Assembly: GCF_017948595.1 (NCBI RefSeq)
Contig: NZ_JAGFBV010000016.1
Span: forward strand, 45,054-109,053
Direction: 5' to 3'
Length of the DNA: 64,000 nt
Origin: Flavobacterium geliluteum
GTDB lineage: Bacteria > Bacteroidota > Bacteroidia > Flavobacteriales > Flavobacteriaceae
Below, piece by piece: positions 35,448 to 44,224 of the stretch. A program made the position numbers and the translations under genes. Each line of letters starts with the position of its first letter. The stretch's first letter is position 1. Below the pieces are notes generated by a model. It made no database searches. It worked only from the letters and a program-made list of their open reading frames with translations, and was not told where the DNA came from.

Positions 35448-36242
35448 TTATTTTTTATTTTTATCAGCTTCTGCTTTCTTTGCGGCTTCTTCTTTCTCTT
35501 TTTCTGCTTTTTCTTTAGCCGCTTCTTCCTGTTCTTCTTTTTTATCTTTTACGGCTTCCTTTTTTTCTTCTGCTTTTTTCTGTTTTTTCTTGTAATAGCC
35601 TTTCAATAAAAAATTACTTTTTGCAGCTTCCATATTTTCGCTAAAACCTTTTGTTCCGGATTCCAGATTATTTAATGTTTTAGAAACGCTGTTGGCCATA
35701 CCTTCGTCACGAACCAAACGTGCCAGAGCACCATTTCCGTTGTTCATGCTATGACTAAAAATCGCCAACTCTTCGGTGATGATACCTGCGTTATCAACAC
35801 TCTTTTTGACGCTTTTCATAATGTCATTCATTTCTATTCCGTCAATAGAAGCTATTTTTTCGTTGTTTTTTATCATCACTTTCGATTTTACACCGGGAAT
35901 GATCGTCAAAACTTTATCTCCCATCAGTCCATCAGAACCAATAGTAGCACGGGCATCAGTTTTTATAAATTTACGAACTTCGTCTTTTAGCACCATTCCT
36001 ACCACTACAGAAGAATCATTTATTAACGTGATTTCTTCGATAGTTCCGACATTTATTCCAGAAAATCGAACATTATTGCCGATCTCTAATCCGCTCACCG
36101 TCTTAAAGTTAGATGTGATCCGAAAGGTCGAACCAAAGAGGTTTCGTTGTTTTCCAATAAAATAAATAGCTGTAATAAATAGCAGTAAACCTATTGTTAC
36201 AAACATTCCTAATTTCCAAGTATATCCAGATTGCTTATCCAT
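35448..36242 (-). CDS. MlaD/MCE-family protein with a charged tail
   Basis: This 264-residue protein has one N-terminal membrane helix (about 10-28). The MCE domain (about 38-115) reads VSGLEIGNNVRFSGINVGTIEEI and then DGLMGDKVLTI. A helical segment follows, then an unusual C-terminal tail (about 205-264) made almost only of Lys, Glu and Ala. The MCE domain forms hexameric rings that shuttle lipids with the MlaEF ABC transporter. Gene order mlaE, mlaF, mlaD is complete here. The tail is low-complexity; it may be a periplasmic coiled coil. Confidence 0.93.
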   Translation of the reverse strand: MDKQSGYTWKLGMFVTIGLLLFITAIYFIGKQRNLFGSTFRITSNFKTVSGLEIGNNVRFSGINVGTIEEITLINDSSVVVGMVLKDEVRKFIKTDARATIGSDGLMGDKVLTIIPGVKSKVMIKNNEKIASIDGIEMNDIMKSVKKSVDNAGIITEELAIFSHSMNNGNGALARLVRDEGMANSVSKTLNNLESGTKGFSENMEAAKSNFLLKGYYKKKQKKAEEKKEAVKDKKEEQEEAAKEKAEKEKEEAAKKAEADKNKK

Positions 36243-36265
36243 ATTTTTTAATTTTTGTTATAATT

Positions 36266-37045
36266 TTATTCAAAAAAAGAACGTACCCATTCGTCTTCGC
36301 TTTTCTCTAGTTCTTCGTAGGTTCCTTCTGCGTGTATTACTCCTTCTTTCAACACCATAATCCGGTCGGCAGTTAGTTTTGCGCAAGCCATGTCGTGCGT
36401 AATAATGATCGAAGTGGTTTTGCGTTTGTGCTTGATATCCAGTATCAATTCGCTAATTTCCCGAGATGTTATGGTGTCCAGACCTGTTGTAGGCTCATCA
36501 TACAAAATGATTTCGGGTTTTAAAATTAACGTGCGTGCCAAACCAATTCGTTTCTTCATCCCACCGGATAATTCAGAGGGCATTTTGTCTATCGCATCCC
36601 CAAGTCCTACACTTTCCAGAGCTTCCATCACCTGATTCTCTATTTCACTTTCGTGAAGGTCACGCTGGTGTTTTTTTAAGGTAAATGAAAGATTTTCGCG
36701 AACAGACATCGAATCGTAAAGTGCGCCACTTTGAAACAAAAATCCAATACGGACTCTGATTTCGTTTAGTTTTTCTTTGGATAAATGAAGTACATTTTCG
36801 TCAAAAACTTTTATTTCGCCATGATCGGGTTCAATCAAACCAACGATACATTTTATTGTAACGGATTTTCCAGATCCGGATCGTCCTAAAATGACCAAAT
36901 CTTCTCCTTTATTTACCGTTAGATTTACACCTTTTAAAACTTCATTGTTAGCGCCAAATGTTTTGCGCAAATCCTTGATTTCTATCATAGGAGACGCCTT
37001 TTTGGCTTTTGTTTTTGGGGCTGTTATTTCGTGTTCTTGGGTCAT
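36266..37045 (-). CDS. MlaF-type ABC transporter ATP-binding protein
   Basis: This 259-residue protein has Walker A GRSGSGKSV, Q-loop FLFQSGALYDSMSV, signature LSGGMKKRIGLART, Walker B IILYDEPTTGLD and H-loop IIITHD. The SGGMKKR signature is typical of the MlaF subgroup. It powers inter-membrane lipid transport with the MlaE permease, whose gene ends 1 base upstream. The N-terminus (TAPKTKAKKA) is a short basic extension. Confidence 0.96.
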   Translation of the reverse strand: MTQEHEITAPKTKAKKASPMIEIKDLRKTFGANNEVLKGVNLTVNKGEDLVILGRSGSGKSVTIKCIVGLIEPDHGEIKVFDENVLHLSKEKLNEIRVRIGFLFQSGALYDSMSVRENLSFTLKKHQRDLHESEIENQVMEALESVGLGDAIDKMPSELSGGMKKRIGLARTLILKPEIILYDEPTTGLDTITSREISELILDIKHKRKTTSIIITHDMACAKLTADRIMVLKEGVIHAEGTYEELEKSEDEWVRSFFE

Positions 37046-37046
37046 A

Positions 37047-37805
37047 TTACATAAATAAATCGGTTATCTGAACTGCTACCATATCAATAATAAAAATGCT
37101 CAGGGATGCTGTAACAACGGCAGAATTGGCGGCTTTACCAACACTTTCGGTTCCGTTGGCCGCATTAAAACCTTTATAGCATCCGATCATTCCGATAAAA
37201 AAGCCAAAGAAAAAAGTCTTGATCGTAGCCGGAATGACATCTAAAAATTGTAACGACTGAAAAATTTGTGCGAGAAAATGATAAAAAGTAACATCTCCAT
37301 GAATGTTAATCCCAACATAACCACCCAAAATTCCAACAGCATCTGCAAAGAAAACTAAAAGTGGCACCATCAAAGTTGTCGCTAAAATGCGTGTTACCAC
37401 CAGATAATTATAAGGATTGATGGCCGATACTTCCATAGCATCAATTTGTTCAGTAACTTTCATCGAACCTAATTCTGCACCAATTCCTGAGGATATTTTT
37501 CCTGCGCAAATAAGTGCGGTAATCACGGGCGCAATTTCTCGTATAAGTGATAAGGCGACCATTCCGGGCAACCATGATTCTGCACCAAATTTTACCAAAG
37601 TAGGACGGGATTGCAGCGTAAGTACCAGACCCATAATAAAACCTGTTATGGCAACCAACGGCAAAGATTTATATCCGATGACGTAACATTGCTTTACAAA
37701 TTCTTTTGTTTCGTAAGGCGGTATAAAAACCTCCTTAAAAAACTTAGTAGCAAAAATGGTCACGCTACCAATATTATCGAATGTATTTTTTAAATTAAGA
37801 ATCAA
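37047..37805 (-). CDS. MlaE-type permease
   Basis: This 252-residue protein has about five to six membrane helices and the MlaE core: GFIMGLVLTLQSRPTLVKFG, LIREIAPVITALICAGKISSGIGAELGSMKVTEQIDAM and the conserved C-terminal GCYKGFNAANGTESVGKAANSAVV. It is the inner-membrane channel of the lipid transporter. The start at 37805 is a TTG; no in-frame ATG precedes the conserved core, so a non-ATG start is likely. It is the first gene of the operon. Confidence 0.95.
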   Translation of the reverse strand: MILNLKNTFDNIGSVTIFATKFFKEVFIPPYETKEFVKQCYVIGYKSLPLVAITGFIMGLVLTLQSRPTLVKFGAESWLPGMVALSLIREIAPVITALICAGKISSGIGAELGSMKVTEQIDAMEVSAINPYNYLVVTRILATTLMVPLLVFFADAVGILGGYVGINIHGDVTFYHFLAQIFQSLQFLDVIPATIKTFFFGFFIGMIGCYKGFNAANGTESVGKAANSAVVTASLSIFIIDMVAVQITDLFM

Positions 37806-38010
37806 AGTAGATCGTTTTAATGGTTTGAAATAGAATAGTTTACCCTATAAATTATCTTTGTTTTATTGGAAAAGAAAATTACTTCCATTTTAAAGAAAAT
37901 ATCTTACACAACTTATTTGGAAGTTTATATAATTTTCATTGTATAGCAAAACACCTCATTCCGCATGTAACAGTGCTTAATGAGTGTTATGTTTTTTTTG
38001 GAAAAGTGTT

Positions 38011-38047
38011 AAAAATTACAAATCCCTTATTTAGAAGGGATTTGTAA
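38011..38047 (-). terminator. Terminator after the GT4 gene
   Basis: TTACAAATCCCTT (38016-38028) and AAGGGATTTGTAA (38035-38047) are perfect 13-base arms. On the minus strand a T run follows. Confidence 0.9.
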
Positions 38048-38065
38048 CTATTGAAAGGGAAGTAT

Positions 38066-40333
38066 TTAAGAATTAATTGCGAGGTTTGTTTTAGTTTTTA
38101 AAGGAATTACTTTAACATCCGCAGCTTTTAAATTCTCCATTACCAGACGTGCTGTTAAATAACATACAGTCGATTCTGCACCTTGATTGAGATTGATGTT
38201 TTCTTTCTCAAGACCGTCATATCCACCGCCGGTAACAGGATGGTACATAATTTGGTTCAGATGATTTTTGCCTAAAAACCAGTTAAAAGCGATTTTCATC
38301 TGTTGTTTATGTTCTGTGTTCTTAAAAGCTGTATAAAACGAGTTTAAAGTCTGAATGGTATACGAGACATCGATCGGTTGTTCGCCATATTCGTGGGGCT
38401 CGCTGTCTTTATGATACCAGCCGTTGTTCGAAATTACTTTGAAACCCTTTTCCGTATACATTTTTGAGGATAAAAATTCAAGCGATTCCAGCGCCACTTT
38501 TTTATAAATGGGTTTGTTGGTCACTAAATAGGCATATAACATCGATTCTGGTAAGATTCCGTTGCCGTAAGTTAGATAATTTTCAAACCATTTCCAGTCT
38601 TTTGTAGCGTGTATCTCGTAATTGGATAACAATTTAGCGTTAAGCTTATTGATAATCGCCGCTACATACAAATTCGGATTTGTGTTGTGATACAAATACA
38701 ATCCTTTTGTAGCAAAACCAATTGAACGCGGAGACTGAATATTTTCAGCCCATTTTAAAGAATTCAACAAACATTTTGACGCTTTATTGACCAATGCATC
38801 TGGCAAAACAGAGGTTAGAGACACTACTTTTCCCAACGCCCAAATGGCTCTCGCATTAGAATCTTCAAGATTTACTTCTGCATTTTGTTCTACATGTTCA
38901 CGATTATTTTCATCCACATAATTGATAAAATCTCCTTTTGGTTTCTGACAGCGTTCGATAAAATCGATGTATATAAGGATATATGGCAAGTCTGATTTGT
39001 CTGCTGTGAGTTTGTAATGAAGGCAAAAAGCAACCAGCGCTCTTGCGTTGTCATCGAGTGTGTAACCTGTTGAAAGATCAGGAATAGAAATTTTGCTAAA
39101 CTGAATGATACCCAGATCTGTAGTCATTTTTTTGACATGATCCAGCTGAATTGAAGGATAGTTATATTTAATTTCTGATGGGTTTTCAATCAATTCTTTA
39201 TACGTATTGATATGTGCAATAGCGGTATTTTCCCATGAAGAAGTACAGGTTTTTCTAAACGAATTAAGTCCCATTTCGATGCGCAGGTTTTCATCAGACA
39301 ATAATTTGATGGTTGCATCTGCAAATTGATCTTCCTGTCCAATATCAACCAAAATTCCTGAATCGGATGTTAAAACTTCCAAGGTATGCGGTATTTTTGA
39401 AGCCACAATAGGGCAGGCACAACTCATGGCGTATGAAAATGTACCGCTCACCGCCTGATTTGGGTCTTTGGAAGTAAATAAATAGATATCAGTCGCTTTT
39501 AAGTAATCCAGCAGTTCGTCTGTATGCAAATAGCGGTTGATAAAACGAACATTATTTTCGAGTTGCAAGTCTTTTACGATTCCTTCCAATTTAGTGCGAT
39601 ACGAATCGACACCATCGATAATGAGATTGGGATGCGTTTTGCCCATAATCAAATAAAGCACATTGGGCGTGTTCTTGATAATTTTAGGCAAGGCTCTCAA
39701 ACCCGTTTCGATGTTTTTTCCTTCTCCCAAAAGTCCAAAAGTCGCCAAAACGGTTCTGTCCTGTATGTCAAATTTTGCTTTGGCATTTTGTGGCGTTTCA
39801 TAATTTACAATATGGGTTCCGTGTGGTACATACGTGATACAATCGGCGCTGATCTTATAATCGTTCATCAAAATGTCTTTGGACTGATTGGTCATTACAA
39901 AAACAGAATTGCTGTACGAAAGCAACAATTTTACAAACGTTTTCAATTCGTTATTTGGATTAGGAATAACGCTGTGAAACGTAAAAGTCACGGGTTTTTT
40001 TAATTCATTCAAAAACAATAATAAAAAGTCGCCGTAATTACCGCTAAACAAGCCAAACTCATGCTGAATATGCACCAGCTTAACTGCTTTGTCCTGATTG
40101 ATTTCTTTGGCAACACGGGTGTAGCTTTCTTTAATTCGTGTATTCAAAACATACGCCTGATCGCTCTGCGCATTGGGTTTGTCTACCAATTCGCAAATTT
40201 CACACGCTATAGATTTACCAAAAACATCGGTTATGCCTTTGATCGTGTCCTGAGTATACGTAGCGATGCCGCATTGTGTGGGAGGAAATGTAGAAAGAAA
40301 AACTATTTTTGATTTATTTGGCAATTTCTTCAT
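38066..40333 (-). CDS. GT4 glycosyltransferase fused to an alpha/alpha-barrel domain
   Basis: This 755-residue protein has two halves. Residues about 1-370 are a GT-B glycosyltransferase: FLSTFPPTQCGIATYTQ at the N-terminus, and LATFGLLGEGKNIETGLRALPKII plus the donor-site region DPNQAVSGTFSYAMSCACPIVASKIPHT. Residues about 390-740 are helical with repeating aromatic motifs (GYTLDDNARALVAFC, LEDSNARAIWALGKV, YGNGILPESMLYAY, QPIDVSYTIQTL), suggesting a six-hairpin barrel like glycoside hydrolases or epimerases. The gene begins inside the end of the GH130 gene (20-base overlap). The product is predicted cytoplasmic. Substrates unknown; GT4 is a broad family. Confidence 0.88.
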   Translation of the reverse strand: MKKLPNKSKIVFLSTFPPTQCGIATYTQDTIKGITDVFGKSIACEICELVDKPNAQSDQAYVLNTRIKESYTRVAKEINQDKAVKLVHIQHEFGLFSGNYGDFLLLFLNELKKPVTFTFHSVIPNPNNELKTFVKLLLSYSNSVFVMTNQSKDILMNDYKISADCITYVPHGTHIVNYETPQNAKAKFDIQDRTVLATFGLLGEGKNIETGLRALPKIIKNTPNVLYLIMGKTHPNLIIDGVDSYRTKLEGIVKDLQLENNVRFINRYLHTDELLDYLKATDIYLFTSKDPNQAVSGTFSYAMSCACPIVASKIPHTLEVLTSDSGILVDIGQEDQFADATIKLLSDENLRIEMGLNSFRKTCTSSWENTAIAHINTYKELIENPSEIKYNYPSIQLDHVKKMTTDLGIIQFSKISIPDLSTGYTLDDNARALVAFCLHYKLTADKSDLPYILIYIDFIERCQKPKGDFINYVDENNREHVEQNAEVNLEDSNARAIWALGKVVSLTSVLPDALVNKASKCLLNSLKWAENIQSPRSIGFATKGLYLYHNTNPNLYVAAIINKLNAKLLSNYEIHATKDWKWFENYLTYGNGILPESMLYAYLVTNKPIYKKVALESLEFLSSKMYTEKGFKVISNNGWYHKDSEPHEYGEQPIDVSYTIQTLNSFYTAFKNTEHKQQMKIAFNWFLGKNHLNQIMYHPVTGGGYDGLEKENINLNQGAESTVCYLTARLVMENLKAADVKVIPLKTKTNLAINS

Positions 40334-41372
40334 GTGGATTGTTTTTTAGTTCGATTAATAATGCGTTGAGGTTTACAGAAGCTACCGAAATTTTGTCATC
40401 GGCTGCACCGTAATAAATGTAAAGTTGATCATCAAAAATGGATGTTCCTGTCGGGAAAACAACATAGTTTACATAACCGTGTCTCTCAGAATATTCAGAC
40501 GGACTTATGAGGGGTTTTGCCAGTCTTGCAATTACTTTTAAGGGGTTATGAAGGTCTAATAACACAGCACAGGCATGATAAACCAAGCCTTTTTCTCTTC
40601 TCTCGGCAGCATGATAAATAAGTAACCAGCCGTCTGGAGTCTCGATAGGTGGCGCACCAGGCCCAATATGGCTTGTCTCGTGCTCGTATTTGGGTTCCAT
40701 AACAATATATTCGGGCAAATTACTCATGTAATCTTTCCAGAAATTCTCTGTTAAATCAGTGATTTTTTCGAAAGTAAATAATTGTATGGAAGGAAATAAT
40801 CGGTGTAAAGCGACAAATTTTCCATTGATTTTTTTTGGAAACAAGACTACATTCTTATCCCAGATAAACAAATTGTCTTTGATGGTCTCTGTCAACGGAT
40901 AATTCCTCTCCATATTAAAAGCAAATATTTTGGCAACACTTGGGTTTTGCAAATGCTTTCTAATAAGGTTGGTAAATTCATTCATGATGAATTTGGGTGT
41001 TATGATCCCTCTTTTTCTAAAAGTTTTTAAATCTTTAGAAGTTGCCAGTGCCCCCGAAGCATTAATACCATCATACGCAACATAGGTCAGATAATAAGTA
41101 TCATCGATTTTGGTAATTCGAGGATCTTCGACACCATGAATTTCATAAATAAATTCGGGAGAAAATACAGGTGCTGAGTTTCGTTCGATTACAGTCAACG
41201 GACCTTGCAGCTGACAGTAACCAATAGTAGAAAAATTACCTTTTTTTGCCGCTCGGTAAAACAGGTGCACTATGTTTCCCTCTTGATAAATTCCTGGATT
41301 CAACACTCCTAATTCTTCATAAGTTCTTTCGGTTTTTTCTAAAATGACGCCATGTTTTAGTACTGATTCCAT
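40314..41372 (-). CDS. GH130-family glycoside phosphorylase
   Basis: This 352-residue protein has the GH130 five-bladed propeller signature. It reads GVEDPRITKIDDTYYLTYVAYDG with the catalytic Asp region, then NVVLFPKKINGKFVALHR, HIGPGAPPIETPDGWLLIYHA and YVNYVVFPTGTSI, DQLYIYYGAADDKIS at the end. Characterised members phosphorolyse or hydrolyse beta-mannosides. No signal peptide is seen, so it acts in the cytoplasm. Overlap with the GT4 gene means the two are co-translated, suggesting joint turnover of one mannoside or related glycan. Which subfamily it belongs to cannot be settled by eye. Confidence 0.92.
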   Translation of the reverse strand: MESVLKHGVILEKTERTYEELGVLNPGIYQEGNIVHLFYRAAKKGNFSTIGYCQLQGPLTVIERNSAPVFSPEFIYEIHGVEDPRITKIDDTYYLTYVAYDGINASGALATSKDLKTFRKRGIITPKFIMNEFTNLIRKHLQNPSVAKIFAFNMERNYPLTETIKDNLFIWDKNVVLFPKKINGKFVALHRLFPSIQLFTFEKITDLTENFWKDYMSNLPEYIVMEPKYEHETSHIGPGAPPIETPDGWLLIYHAAERREKGLVYHACAVLLDLHNPLKVIARLAKPLISPSEYSERHGYVNYVVFPTGTSIFDDQLYIYYGAADDKISVASVNLNALLIELKNNPHEEIAK

Positions 41373-41708
41373 ATCGTTTTTTTATTTTTAATTAAAATTA
41401 GAACAAGCACTAGCCCATGTTTGATGCAATCGGCTAAAAAATTAACTCTAAAGCATTTAGGTGGGAATCTTGTAAGTCAAAACACAAAATTGTAAGAACT
41501 TTTTAACGCGCTGTAAAAAAATAGCAGATTATCGTTTTGAGTAGTCAGATTTGAAGAAATGATTCTTTTTTTAACTAAAAAAGGTGTAGGATATTTTTTT
41601 GAGCTAAAAAAATAGTGGATTGAGTTAACACAGTTCGATTTAATAATTGAATTTTGATAAACAAAACAGACCTAATCAAGTCATATTACTAATCTAAAAC
41701 TAATTATT
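41373..41708. other. Gene-free gap upstream of the DUF1328 gene
   Basis: No reading frame or clear hairpin is seen. AT-rich; it presumably holds the promoters of GH130 (minus) and of the DUF1328 gene (plus). Confidence 0.4.
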
Positions 41709-41870
41709 ATGTTACGTTGGACAGTCATTTTTATAGTTCTTGCTATTATTGCCGGAATTTTTGGTTTTGGCGGTATTGCCGCTGGAGCTGCAAGTATTGC
41801 AAAAGTTTTATTCTTTATATTCCTGGTATTATTTGTGATTTCGCTCATTAGCGGGAGAACAAAAGTGTAG
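41709..41870 (+). CDS. DUF1328/YtjA-type small membrane protein
   Basis: A 53-residue product starts at ATG 41709 and ends TAG at 41870. It matches DUF1328: a [20 protein letters not shown] first helix, then [22 protein letters not shown] and a short polar end. Two membrane helices with a glycine-rich turn. Family members are widespread and often stress-induced, with no known biochemical role. A good terminator follows. It was easy to miss because of its size, but family resemblance is strong. Confidence 0.9.
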   Translation: MLRWTVIFIVLAIIAGIFGFGGIAAGAASIAKVLFFIFLVLFVISLISGRTKV

Positions 41871-41936
41871 GAATAAAGTAATAATCGTGTCTAGTCCTGA
41901 AACAGAGATACAGGATTAATAAAAATATAATCTTAG

Positions 41937-41969
41937 ACAGTAGTAAACATTAGTTTACTACTGTTTTTT
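41937..41969 (+). terminator. Terminator after the DUF1328 gene
   Basis: ACAGTAGTAAAC (41937-41948) and GTTTACTACTGT (41953-41964) are perfect arms around ATTA, followed by T. Confidence 0.9.
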
Positions 41970-42116
41970 GTTTGTAGGTTCTCATTTTAAGTAAAATAAT
42001 CTTGCATTTGTATCAAATTCAGAAATACAAATATCCAGATTGTACTATTTTTCCACAACAATGTGTTGATCTGGTTCTAATTAAATTGATTTTATTCCAT
42101 TTAAAGATATGCATCA

Positions 42117-42142
42117 TAAAAAAAACAACCCTAAGGTTGTTT
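42117..42142 (-). terminator. Terminator after the proteorhodopsin gene
   Basis: AAACAACC (42123-42130) and GGTTGTTT (42135-42142) are perfect arms. On the minus strand a T run follows. It lies about 125 bases past the rhodopsin stop; the rest of the 395-base gap from 41871 shows no gene. Confidence 0.75.
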
Positions 42143-42265
42143 AGTTTTTAATTGCGATAATATATAAATAATTGTTTTTTGCTATTATTTGATGAAATAA
42201 TTAACTATCAACATCTTATAAATTACCGAAAAATAGATTAACTAGTTCATTATTAGTAAAACGAA

Positions 42266-42991
42266 TTAATCTTTCTGAGCACTAATAGCTAAACTGTAAA
42301 TGACTAAGCCAAATCCAATTTTATTAATGGCATCTGCAATGTTGTATACTACATCAATATTACCGGTAGGAATAAATCCATTATACCATCCATTTGTACC
42401 CATCATGTATCCTAAAGGATAAATTGCCCATCCGACAAGAACAAACCAGCATAAAATTTTGTGGGCTTTATATATTTCCCCACCAGCAGCAGTTGCTAAT
42501 TTTGATGCTTGTCCTAACCAAATTTCATAAACAATAGCAAAATAAGCAACACCAGAGATGAATCCCCAAAGAGCAGCACTATCTTTAAATATAACTTCTC
42601 CAAAGTAGCCTGTAATTAACATGACTAGAGAATAAATAATCATTTTCCATAACAATGATTTTTTGGCACCAGCTACTTTAAGTATCAGGTAAAATTCTAA
42701 ACACATTAGCGGTACGGTTAAAACCCAATCAACATAGCGGAAAAATGTAGGTGATTCACCAAATGAAGTCCAATAATCTCTCATGTAGAAGTAATGCACT
42801 GCTGCAATAAAAGTAATTAAACCCGAAACCAGTACCGAAGTACGCCATTTTTTATCAAATTGACTTAGTGATAAAAAGAAGAATGCTGATGCGGCCATCA
42901 TAGCCATGCAACCAACAAAAAAAGTAAAACCTACATAATCGGTAGGAGATAATTTTGAAATAGAACCTGCAATAAACATAAAATTTCTCAT
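42266..42991 (-). CDS. Proteorhodopsin, light-driven proton pump
   Basis: This 241-residue seven-helix protein has all pump residues. Arg85, Asp88, Thr92 and Glu99 correspond to Arg94, Asp97, Thr101 and Glu108 of marine proteorhodopsin (the DTE motif). His66 matches His75, Asp220 matches Asp227, and Lys224 in NIADAINKIGFG is the retinal Schiff-base lysine. Met96 is at the spectral-tuning position 105, the residue typical of green-absorbing flavobacterial pumps. It should pump protons outward in light. The retinal-forming blh gene is divergent, 126 bases away. Carotenoid genes are not in the window. Confidence 0.97.
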   Translation of the reverse strand: MRNFMFIAGSISKLSPTDYVGFTFFVGCMAMMAASAFFFLSLSQFDKKWRTSVLVSGLITFIAAVHYFYMRDYWTSFGESPTFFRYVDWVLTVPLMCLEFYLILKVAGAKKSLLWKMIIYSLVMLITGYFGEVIFKDSAALWGFISGVAYFAIVYEIWLGQASKLATAAGGEIYKAHKILCWFVLVGWAIYPLGYMMGTNGWYNGFIPTGNIDVVYNIADAINKIGFGLVIYSLAISAQKD

Positions 42992-43117
42992 AAATTTAAA
43001 ATTAATGGTTAAAAGTTAAAGGTTATTTGTTTAAGTAAATATACAAATAATTAAACAAAATAAAAAATGTTTTGTTTGATTATTTTTACGTAACTTTAAA
43101 CAAAACTAAAATGAATT
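42992..43117. promoter_or_regulatory. Divergent promoter region of proteorhodopsin and blh
   Basis: Minus-strand TAGTTTTG at 43101-43108 fits TANNTTTG for the rhodopsin gene and implies a leader of about 100 bases. An inverted repeat AAACAAAA (43053-43060) / TTTTGTTT (43070-43077) lies between the genes and is a candidate operator for a light-responsive or other regulator. The plus-strand TAACTTTA at 43091-43098 is a weaker -7 box for blh. Confidence 0.45.
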
Positions 43118-44023
43118 ATGTTAAAATATACGCATTTTGCAATTGTAGCAAGTTTTTTTTGTTTATGGCTAGATTCTTTTTTCGCAGAAAAAGCGCAAAT
43201 AATTATTGCTTTTTCACTCATTTTTACTTTAGGTATTCTACATGGAGCTAATGATTTAATTTTAATTAAGAGAACAAACGATTCCAAAAGCAATATTTCT
43301 TTCCAAAAAAATCTTCTCTATTATATTTTTGTAGTATTATTGGGTTTGCTGTTTTTTGTCATACTCCCGACAATAGCCTTACTTCTCTTTATTCTAGTTA
43401 GTGCTTTTCATTTTGGTGATCAGCAAGGGTTGTATTTAGATTTTGGAGTATCAAAATATATCCTGATTATTTATCCTTTTATCTATGGTATCTTTATATT
43501 ATTTTTATTATTTTTCTTTCATTCTAATGAAGTAGAAAATATTGTAAAAGATATTATACGTCTTAAAGTTTCATCGCTGTATATCAAAGAAATTCTCCTA
43601 ATTAGTGGTTTTATTTTGATGAGTTTAAGTGCTTATTTTTATTGGAGAATTACAACTATTCGTAGAAAATTAGAAAGTGAATTGTTTTTTCTTATAGTCT
43701 TTGCCATTCTTTTTAAGACGTCTAGCTTAATCTGGGGTTTCGCTATTTACTTTGTTATTTGGCATAGTATTCCTTCCATTTTAGATCAAATAAAATTTAT
43801 TTACGGTGCTATTACATTTAAAAATTTTAAGACCTATTGTAAGAAGGGTTTTTTGTATTGGCTGGCCTCAATTTTAGGAATCGGGCTCCTCTATTTTCTT
43901 TTTAGGGATAAGGAAATATTTAATGCTTTATTTTTTTCTTTTTTAGCATCAATTACTTTTCCACACGTGTTCGTTATTCTAAAAATGATGCAAAAAAACG
44001 AGAGTATCCAAAAATCGGTCTAA
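43118..44023 (+). CDS. blh: Blh/Brp beta-carotene 15,15'-dioxygenase
   Basis: This 301-residue polytopic membrane protein has the family's histidines: His42 in GILHGANDL, His98 in SAFHFGDQQG, the WHSIPS motif in the sixth helix region and FPHVFVI near the C-terminus. These bind the iron that cleaves beta-carotene into two retinals. About eight hydrophobic segments are visible. It is divergent from the proteorhodopsin gene, so the two form the standard retinal/rhodopsin pair. Length is normal for the family. Confidence 0.93.
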   Translation: MLKYTHFAIVASFFCLWLDSFFAEKAQIIIAFSLIFTLGILHGANDLILIKRTNDSKSNISFQKNLLYYIFVVLLGLLFFVILPTIALLLFILVSAFHFGDQQGLYLDFGVSKYILIIYPFIYGIFILFLLFFFHSNEVENIVKDIIRLKVSSLYIKEILLISGFILMSLSAYFYWRITTIRRKLESELFFLIVFAILFKTSSLIWGFAIYFVIWHSIPSILDQIKFIYGAITFKNFKTYCKKGFLYWLASILGIGLLYFLFRDKEIFNALFFSFLASITFPHVFVILKMMQKNESIQKSV

Positions 44024-44078
44024 GAGTGATCAAAAATTTTTTCTAATTCAAAAAAATAACGTTTATTTTACCCGAGTG

Positions 44079-44160
44079 CCCTAGCCCTGATGGGAGGGAA
44101 AATCCTTTTGTGGCGTTGTTCGGCACAAAAGATTTGGAAGGACAGCAGGAAATAGCTCCT
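44079..44160 (-). repeat. R1 palindromic intergenic repeat, copy 3
   Basis: Reverse-oriented copy. Its plus strand reads CCTAGCCCTGATGGGAGGGA, then the hairpin CTTTTGTGGCG / CGGCACAAAAG with one mismatch, then GGACAGCAGGAAATAGCTCC. It is inserted between blh and the terminator of the efflux operon. Confidence 0.8.
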
Positions 44161-44198
44161 AAAAAAAGCGCTGTAAAACCGAGGTCTTACAGCGCTTT
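44161..44198 (-). terminator. Terminator of the RND efflux operon
   Basis: AAAGCGCTGTAA (44165-44176) and TTACAGCGCTTT (44187-44198) are perfect. Minus-strand transcripts meet a T run afterwards. Confidence 0.9.
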
Positions 44199-44224
44199 GG
44201 CAATAAATAGTAATCAAATGGGTA

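Noticed and set aside
38066..41372. Assigning the GT4/GH130 pair to beta-1,2-mannan metabolism
   Set aside because: GH130 subfamilies differ in specificity and cannot be separated by eye; no mannan-specific marker was seen.
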